Position numbers and translations under genes: made by a program. DNA of 64,000 bases, from positions 310,001-374,000 of the forward strand of contig NZ_FOJN01000002.1 in the NCBI RefSeq assembly GCF_900111805.1. Direction: 5' to 3'. Positions 62,738 through 64,000 of the stretch are shown here, piece after piece (the first letter of the stretch is position 1; every line of letters begins with the position of its first letter). Under the pieces are notes generated by a model, which was not told where the DNA came from, searched no databases, and worked only from the letters and a program-made list of their open reading frames with translations. This DNA is from Rhodococcoides kroppenstedtii (lineage in GTDB: Bacteria; Actinomycetota; Actinomycetes; Mycobacteriales; Mycobacteriaceae).

Positions 62738-63128
62738 TCAGTGGGATCTGCAACGGAAGCCGCAGCACCACACCGACTTTCTGCGCTGTCGACGTGCGGG
62801 TGCTCCGCAGCCAGAGCACGGCCATGTTGACGTTGGCCGGGAACACGGCCACGAAGAACGCGGCGGCGGCCGCACCGGTCACCCGACGGGTGCGCGGCGC
62901 CGCGAGCCCGGCGGCCAACGCGACCTCCGCCGCTCCCGAGACGTAGGTGTACGTCCGGGCCGATCCCGGCAGCGCCCGGGGTACCTGGGCGTCGAACGGC
63001 GCCGGAGCGACGAAGTGCAGCACGCCGGCGCCGCCGAGGAGAACGGCGAGGCGCGTCGCGGCGGCGTCGGTGCGGGAGGAACTGCGTCGGAGTCCGAGTC
63101 GGAGTCGGGGGCGGGCGCGTCGGGTCAT
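62697..63128 (-). CDS. DoxX-like small membrane protein
   Basis: A 143-residue protein with about four membrane helices and the DoxX-type blocks GVLHFVAPAPFDAQVPRALP and YVSGAAEVALAAGLAAPRTR, then FVAVFPANVNMAV. Members of this family are linked to redox or thiol stress in some bacteria, but function here is unknown. ATG 63128 is chosen; the longer frame from 63182 would add a basic stretch. It overlaps the 3' end of adnB by 41 bases. Confidence 0.82.
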   Translation of the reverse strand: MTRRARPRLRLGLRRSSSRTDAAATRLAVLLGGAGVLHFVAPAPFDAQVPRALPGSARTYTYVSGAAEVALAAGLAAPRTRRVTGAAAAAFFVAVFPANVNMAVLWLRSTRTSTAQKVGVVLRLPLQIPLITQAWSVYSRGPR

Positions 63129-63262
63129 GCCGACGAGCCTGCCACGGGCGCAGCGGACGGGCTTCCGGTCGGTTCGGGTCACCCGGCCCTGCGCTCGGTT
63201 ACAGTCGCATCGGTCGACGCGAGCGCGCTCGACGACGCCCGAGGAGCGAGGACGACCAGACG

Positions 63263-64000
63263 ATGGCGGGACGGTTGCGTAGGCGGCTGCAGAACACCAA
63301 CGCCGCGCTCACCGATCGGCCGGACTTCGCGCTGGTCGGCGTGCTACGCATCCCGGAATTCGAGTCGAGCCCGTGGCGGGCGATCTATCGCCGCATCGTC
63401 ATCGCCCTGATCGTGCTCTTCGTCGCGGCCCTGGTGGTCTACGTCGACCGCGACGGATACGCCGACAATCAGGGCGACGACCTGTCGTTCCTCGACGCGT
63501 TCTACTACACGACGGTGTCGCTCTCGACCACGGGATACGGCGACATCGCCCCGATCACCCCGTCCGCGCGCCTGGTCAACATCCTCGTGATCACGCCGCT
63601 GCGCGTGTTCTTCCTCATCCTGCTGGTCGGCACCACCCTGGCAGTTCTCACCGAGCGTTCGCGGCAGGCGTTCAAGATTCAGCGATGGAGGCGAAACGTG
63701 CGCAACCACACGGTGGTCGTGGGCTACGGAACGAAGGGGCGGACCGCCGTCGACGCCATGCTGGGCGACGGGATCTCGGCGTCCGAAATCGTCGTCGTCG
63801 ACACCGATCAGACGGCGTTGGACGCGGCGGCCAACGTCGGTCTGGTCACGGTGTACGGCTCCGCCACCCGCAGCGACGTCCTGCGCCTGACCGGCGCGCA
63901 GTACGCGGCGTCGATCATCGTCGCGACCAACCGCGACGACACCGCCGTGCTCGTCACCTTGACCGCACGGGAGATCGCGCCCAAGGCGAAGATCGTCGCG
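63263..64000 (+). CDS. Potassium channel with C-terminal TrkA-N (RCK) domain, cut by window end (Rv3200c-like)
   Basis: The first 246 codons of a two-helix K+ channel. Helix 1 is IVIALIVLFVAALVVYV (about 43-59), the selectivity filter TTGYGD at about 94-99, and helix 2 LRVFFLILLVGTTLAVL (about 113-129). An RCK/TrkA-N nucleotide-binding domain begins at HTVVVGYGTKGRTAVDAML (about 148) with VVDTD and the end of the Rossmann half. M. tuberculosis Rv3200c follows adnB in the same way. The frame is open to the window edge, so the end is not seen. ATG 63263 is the natural start. Confidence 0.92.
   Translation, partial: MAGRLRRRLQNTNAALTDRPDFALVGVLRIPEFESSPWRAIYRRIVIALIVLFVAALVVYVDRDGYADNQGDDLSFLDAFYYTTVSLSTTGYGDIAPITPSARLVNILVITPLRVFFLILLVGTTLAVLTERSRQAFKIQRWRRNVRNHTVVVGYGTKGRTAVDAMLGDGISASEIVVVDTDQTALDAAANVGLVTVYGSATRSDVLRLTGAQYAASIIVATNRDDTAVLVTLTAREIAPKAKIVA

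Overview
The window is chromosomal DNA from a high-GC actinobacterium of the Mycobacteriales, most likely a Rhodococcus or close relative. Support is the uniform GC-rich codon use, an actinobacterial bL37 gene, whiB1, adnA/adnB, a DesA3-type desaturase/reductase set, and a gene order matching (from memory) the Mycobacterium tuberculosis run Rv3231c down to Rv3200c. No tRNA, rRNA, CRISPR, insertion sequence or prophage gene was seen.

Left core block (1-26.6 kb): the edge of a probable Rv3235-family gene; a wax-ester-synthase-like acyltransferase with an altered active-site motif; a DUF6912 gene; a flavin/2Fe-2S reductase followed by two tandem fatty-acid desaturases; rsgA, aroA and a YbaK-type deacylase; the thiol-stress sigma factor with its zinc anti-sigma factor and a clear autoregulatory promoter; bL37; a small biotinyl protein; PdtaS-type sensor kinase; whiB1 with a CRP-type site; a lipid kinase; a histidine phosphatase; an MFS exporter; a ParA-like ATPase; a beta-propeller membrane protein; an RhlE-type helicase; a ferritin-like protein; DUF3107; a TetR regulator; DUF3152; MoeZ; and a TIGR02569-like protein.

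Nitrogen block (about 26.7-54.9 kb): this interrupts the order seen in M. tuberculosis between Rv3205c and lipV. It has two parts. A leftward operon urtABCDE-gntR-urea carboxylase-allophanate hydrolase imports urea and splits it by the ATP-dependent, nickel-free route. A rightward, tightly coupled operon narK-nasC-nasB-nirB-nirD-nnaR-cbiX imports nitrate, reduces it through nitrite to ammonium and helps make siroheme; a convergent MobA-MoeA fusion gene fits the molybdenum-cofactor need of NasC. Between the two parts sit a divergent GntR regulator and a CynX-type transporter, and a 0.8 kb array of 90-bp hairpin repeats. A MocR/PdxR-type regulator with three operator-like sites lies at the right end.

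Right core block (54.9-64 kb): lipV-like hydrolase, the adnA-adnB double-strand-break resection helicase-nucleases, a DoxX-like membrane protein and a K+ channel cut by the window end.

The least explained feature is the 90-bp palindromic tandem array (40333-41133), with one further copy 2 kb away at the other end of the GntR/CynX pair. Both lie just past the stop codon of a divergently transcribed gene and read in the sense direction. At least seven other short tandem-repeat loci, three of them in frame inside urtD, nasB and adnA, make this window unusually repeat-rich.
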